From assembly GCF_030409055.1 (NCBI RefSeq), contig NZ_CP116619.1:4419628-4483627 (forward strand): a DNA stretch of 64,000 nt. The letters are read 5' to 3'. The DNA comes from Trichocoleus desertorum NBK24. Lineage in GTDB: Bacteria > Cyanobacteriota > Cyanobacteriia > FACHB-46. Position numbers and translations under genes: made by a program. The notes under the pieces are model-generated. The model was not told where the DNA came from. It searched no databases and worked only from the letters and a program-made list of their open reading frames with translations. Every line of letters begins with the position of its first letter. The stretch's first letter is position 1. Positions 62,079 through 64,000 of this stretch are shown here, piece after piece.

Positions 62079-62194
62079 TCGGAAGGAGGAAGCATGAGGG
62101 AGGAAAGGTGAGGAGAGAGGAGTGAGAAGTAAGGAGTCAGAAGGAAAGAGTGAACAAGTAATAATTCAAGGCTCGAAACACTTACAGTGACGTT

Positions 62195-62270
62195 CGTTTG
62201 GAGGGGGTCTGGGGGACGCAACCGTCCCTCAGTGGGGGTTTGGGGGCGAGTGCCCCCAAGGTTCGGATTT
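62195..62270 (+). repeat. GC-rich double-hairpin intergenic repeat, copy D
   Basis: Same structure as copies A-C. Homology to copy A extends upstream through CTCGAAA-AC-TACAGT into a GA-rich stretch (from about 62090), so the full unit is ~180 bp and lies just after a stop codon, as copy A does. Confidence 0.85.
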
Positions 62271-62295
62271 CTCAAAGAGGTTTAACTAAAGACCT

Positions 62296-63267
62296 TCAAC
62301 TCATCTCCAACATCCGCTGAATTGGACGTAACGCCGCCACCCGCACATCCTCTGGTAGCGTAATCTCCGGCGATCGCTGCTTCATCGCCAAATACAACTT
62401 CTCCAGCGTATTCAGCCGCATGTGAGGACACTCATTGCAGGCACAATTATTCATTGGCGGCGCAGGAATGAACCGCTTGTGGGGAGCTTGCTTCTCCATT
62501 TGGTGAATAATCCCCGGTTCCGTCGCCACAATAAAAGCTTGGCGATCGCTTTGCTCTGTATACTTCAGCAACGCCGTCGTTGAGCCAATGTATTGGGCAT
62601 GACGCAGCACCGCAGGCTCACATTCTGGATGAGCAATCACCTCTGCATCAGGATGCTCCATCTGCAACTGCACAATCTTCTTCTCAGAGAAAGTTTCGTG
62701 CACCATGCAGCTTCCTTGCCACAACACCAAATCTCGCCCAGTTTGCTCCATGACATAGCAACCCAAGTTGCGATCGGGTGCAAAAATAATCGGTTGGTCT
62801 TCCGGAATCTGCCGCACAATCTTGACTGCATTGGAGCTGGTGCAAATGATGTCACTCATCGCTTTAATCTCAGCGGTGCAGTTGATGTAAGACACCACCA
62901 AATGATTTGGGTGAGCTGCTTTGAACTCGGCAAAAGCTTGGGGTGGGCAACTGTCAGCCAAGGAACAACCTGCGTCTAAGTCGGGCAGCAACACCAACTT
63001 ATTCGGGTTGAGAATTTTGGCAGTTTCCGCCATAAAGTGAACACCCGCAAACACAATCACATCGGCATCAGTTTGGGCGGCTTGTTGCGAAAGGCCCAGT
63101 GAATCCCCCAGATAGTCAGCGACATCCTGAATGTCTGGGTCTTGGTAGTAGTGAGCCAGAATAATCGCGTTCAGTTCTTGCTTCAGCGCTTGGATGGCTA
63201 CAAATAAGTCTTGAGGAAAAGCGGTGGATGGGTTGGAGCGTTGCTGAGGAAGGGCAGTGGTAAACAC
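62296..63267 (-). CDS. nadA: Quinolinate synthase NadA
   Basis: 323 residues from GTG 63267 ([16 protein letters not shown]); a TTG at 63291 would add eight. It forms quinolinate from iminoaspartate and dihydroxyacetone phosphate in NAD synthesis, using a [4Fe-4S] cluster. Blocks: [41 protein letters not shown], the Cys ligands in [24 protein letters not shown], and CNECPHM. Single gene; nadB/nadC are not adjacent. Confidence 0.95.
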   Translation of the reverse strand: MFTTALPQQRSNPSTAFPQDLFVAIQALKQELNAIILAHYYQDPDIQDVADYLGDSLGLSQQAAQTDADVIVFAGVHFMAETAKILNPNKLVLLPDLDAGCSLADSCPPQAFAEFKAAHPNHLVVSYINCTAEIKAMSDIICTSSNAVKIVRQIPEDQPIIFAPDRNLGCYVMEQTGRDLVLWQGSCMVHETFSEKKIVQLQMEHPDAEVIAHPECEPAVLRHAQYIGSTTALLKYTEQSDRQAFIVATEPGIIHQMEKQAPHKRFIPAPPMNNCACNECPHMRLNTLEKLYLAMKQRSPEITLPEDVRVAALRPIQRMLEMS

Positions 63268-63466
63268 AGTTGCAAGCCACCTAGAGTGCAAAGAAGTGTG
63301 AAGTAACTAATTGTACTTCAATTATAGTGTTTTTCACCAAAAGCCAGGTGTGGCAGTAGTGAGTTGATGCGGTAATTCTGCCCTAAAGTTCTGTTAAAAC
63401 GCCCAATGCTTGCCTATCCTGGAAAAGGGTTGTTTAGTCAGCCCCTAGCGACGAAAGGGAATAGGC

Positions 63467-64000
63467 ATGAGCAGTCAGAGCGATCGCAATCAAATCATCA
63501 AAATTGCTGTCATTGGTGATGTCCACGATGCTTGGGAAGCCGAAGATGGGCAAGCCCTGAAATATTTAGGCGTAGATTTAGCACTTTTTGTGGGCGACTT
63601 TGGCAACGAATCCGTGGACGTGGTACGCGCGATCGCTGCGGTTGATGTGCCCAAAGCGGCTGTCATGGGCAACCACGATGCTTGGTATAGTGCCTCCGAC
63701 TGGGGGAGAAAAAAGTGTCCTTACGATCGCACTAAAGAAGACTGGGTACAAGATCAGCTAGATTTGCTCGGTGAAACCCATGTCGGCTACAGCAAGCTTG
63801 ACTTTCCTGCTTTTAACTTAACCGTGGTGGGCAGTCGCCCGTTTAGCTGGGGCGGCTCCTCTTGGAAGAACGAACAGTTTTATCGCGATCGCTACGGAGT
63901 AAATAGTTTTCAAGAATCAACTGCCAAAATCTTAGAAGCAGTCCAAAGCTCAGCCTACGAAACGGTGATCTTTCTGGGTCATTGTGGCCCCACTGGACTC
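63467..64000 (+). CDS. Metallophosphoesterase (TIGR04168-like), truncated by window end
   Basis: 178 codons visible from ATG 63467, with AAAGGGA upstream; the frame is still open at the last base. Calcineurin-like motifs in order: IGDVHDAWEAEDG (D-x-H), FVGDFGNESVD (GDxxN-like), GNHDAWYSA (GNHD) and FLGHCGPTG (GHxG). This pattern belongs to a cyanobacteria- and plastid-type metallophosphoesterase family with a di-metal centre. Substrate unknown. Confidence 0.85.
   Translation, partial: MSSQSDRNQIIKIAVIGDVHDAWEAEDGQALKYLGVDLALFVGDFGNESVDVVRAIAAVDVPKAAVMGNHDAWYSASDWGRKKCPYDRTKEDWVQDQLDLLGETHVGYSKLDFPAFNLTVVGSRPFSWGGSSWKNEQFYRDRYGVNSFQESTAKILEAVQSSAYETVIFLGHCGPTGL

Overview
The window is chromosomal DNA of a cyanobacterium. 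The octamer GCGATCGC (HIP1) occurs throughout, inside and between genes, and many proteins belong to families known mainly or only from cyanobacteria: an iron-uptake-type porin, DUF3177, the lipid-A-disaccharide-synthase-related family, an AvPCP-like NlpC/P60 peptidase and an HNOBA kinase beside H-NOX. The H-NOX resembles the Nostoc protein and the gene content suggests a filamentous, Leptolyngbya- or Nostoc-like organism, but genus cannot be decided from the sequence.

Layout. 1-2.1 kb: the 3' end of a porin whose last codon is altered by an IS4-family element, with a 10-bp target duplication and the original terminator beyond it. 2.3-9.2 kb: mostly minus-strand single genes (retropepsin-like protease, cupin, GNAT, KptA RNA 2'-phosphotransferase, ABC-F ATPase, ART-like protein, SGNH lipoprotein) plus a GIY-YIG protein. 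9.2-11.1 kb: an ISKra4-family element with 9-bp target duplication and a probable programmed -1 frameshift, inserted in an NTF2-like gene that can be rebuilt. 11.1-23.9 kb: hydrolases, a Cache/HAMP histidine kinase, SulP, PspC, GST, MFS, LysE, a LuxR regulator and a fatty acid desaturase. 24.0-25.9 kb: an H-NOX nitric-oxide sensor with its HNOBA histidine kinase. 26-30.4 kb: small membrane and unknown proteins, an M20-like peptidase, and a MATE transporter preceded by a decayed copy of its own 5' end.

30.5-32.2 kb is the most interesting part. A ribbon-helix-helix regulator is divergent from an HNH nuclease operon. The two share an intergenic region with a perfect palindrome inside a sigma70-type promoter, followed by a ~350-nt structured leader. 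The leader ends in a strong terminator whose 5' arm can pair instead with an upstream 8-nt perfect complement, so it looks like a transcription attenuator or riboswitch-like device ahead of the HNH gene.

32.3-43.7 kb: GNAT, secreted proteins, glycosyltransferases, a divergent pair of peptidoglycan-type hydrolases, an amino-acid binding lipoprotein, one tRNA-Ser(GCU), a 1.25-kb gene-free stretch and a GT4 enzyme. 43.9-47.4 kb: a frameshifted TIGR04222-type membrane protein, then an ISAzo13-family remnant whose catalytic core is gone and replaced by a second IS4-family copy. 47.4-64 kb: housekeeping and membrane genes (MscS, OPT, RecQ, LpxB-related, ComB-like, thioredoxin-like, Crp/Fnr, M61, TerB, NadA, and the start of a metallophosphoesterase).

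Four copies of a GC-rich double-hairpin repeat lie between genes at about 15.0, 45.5, 58.4 and 62.2 kb; the hairpin shows one compensatory base-pair change among copies. No CRISPR array, rRNA or phage block was seen.
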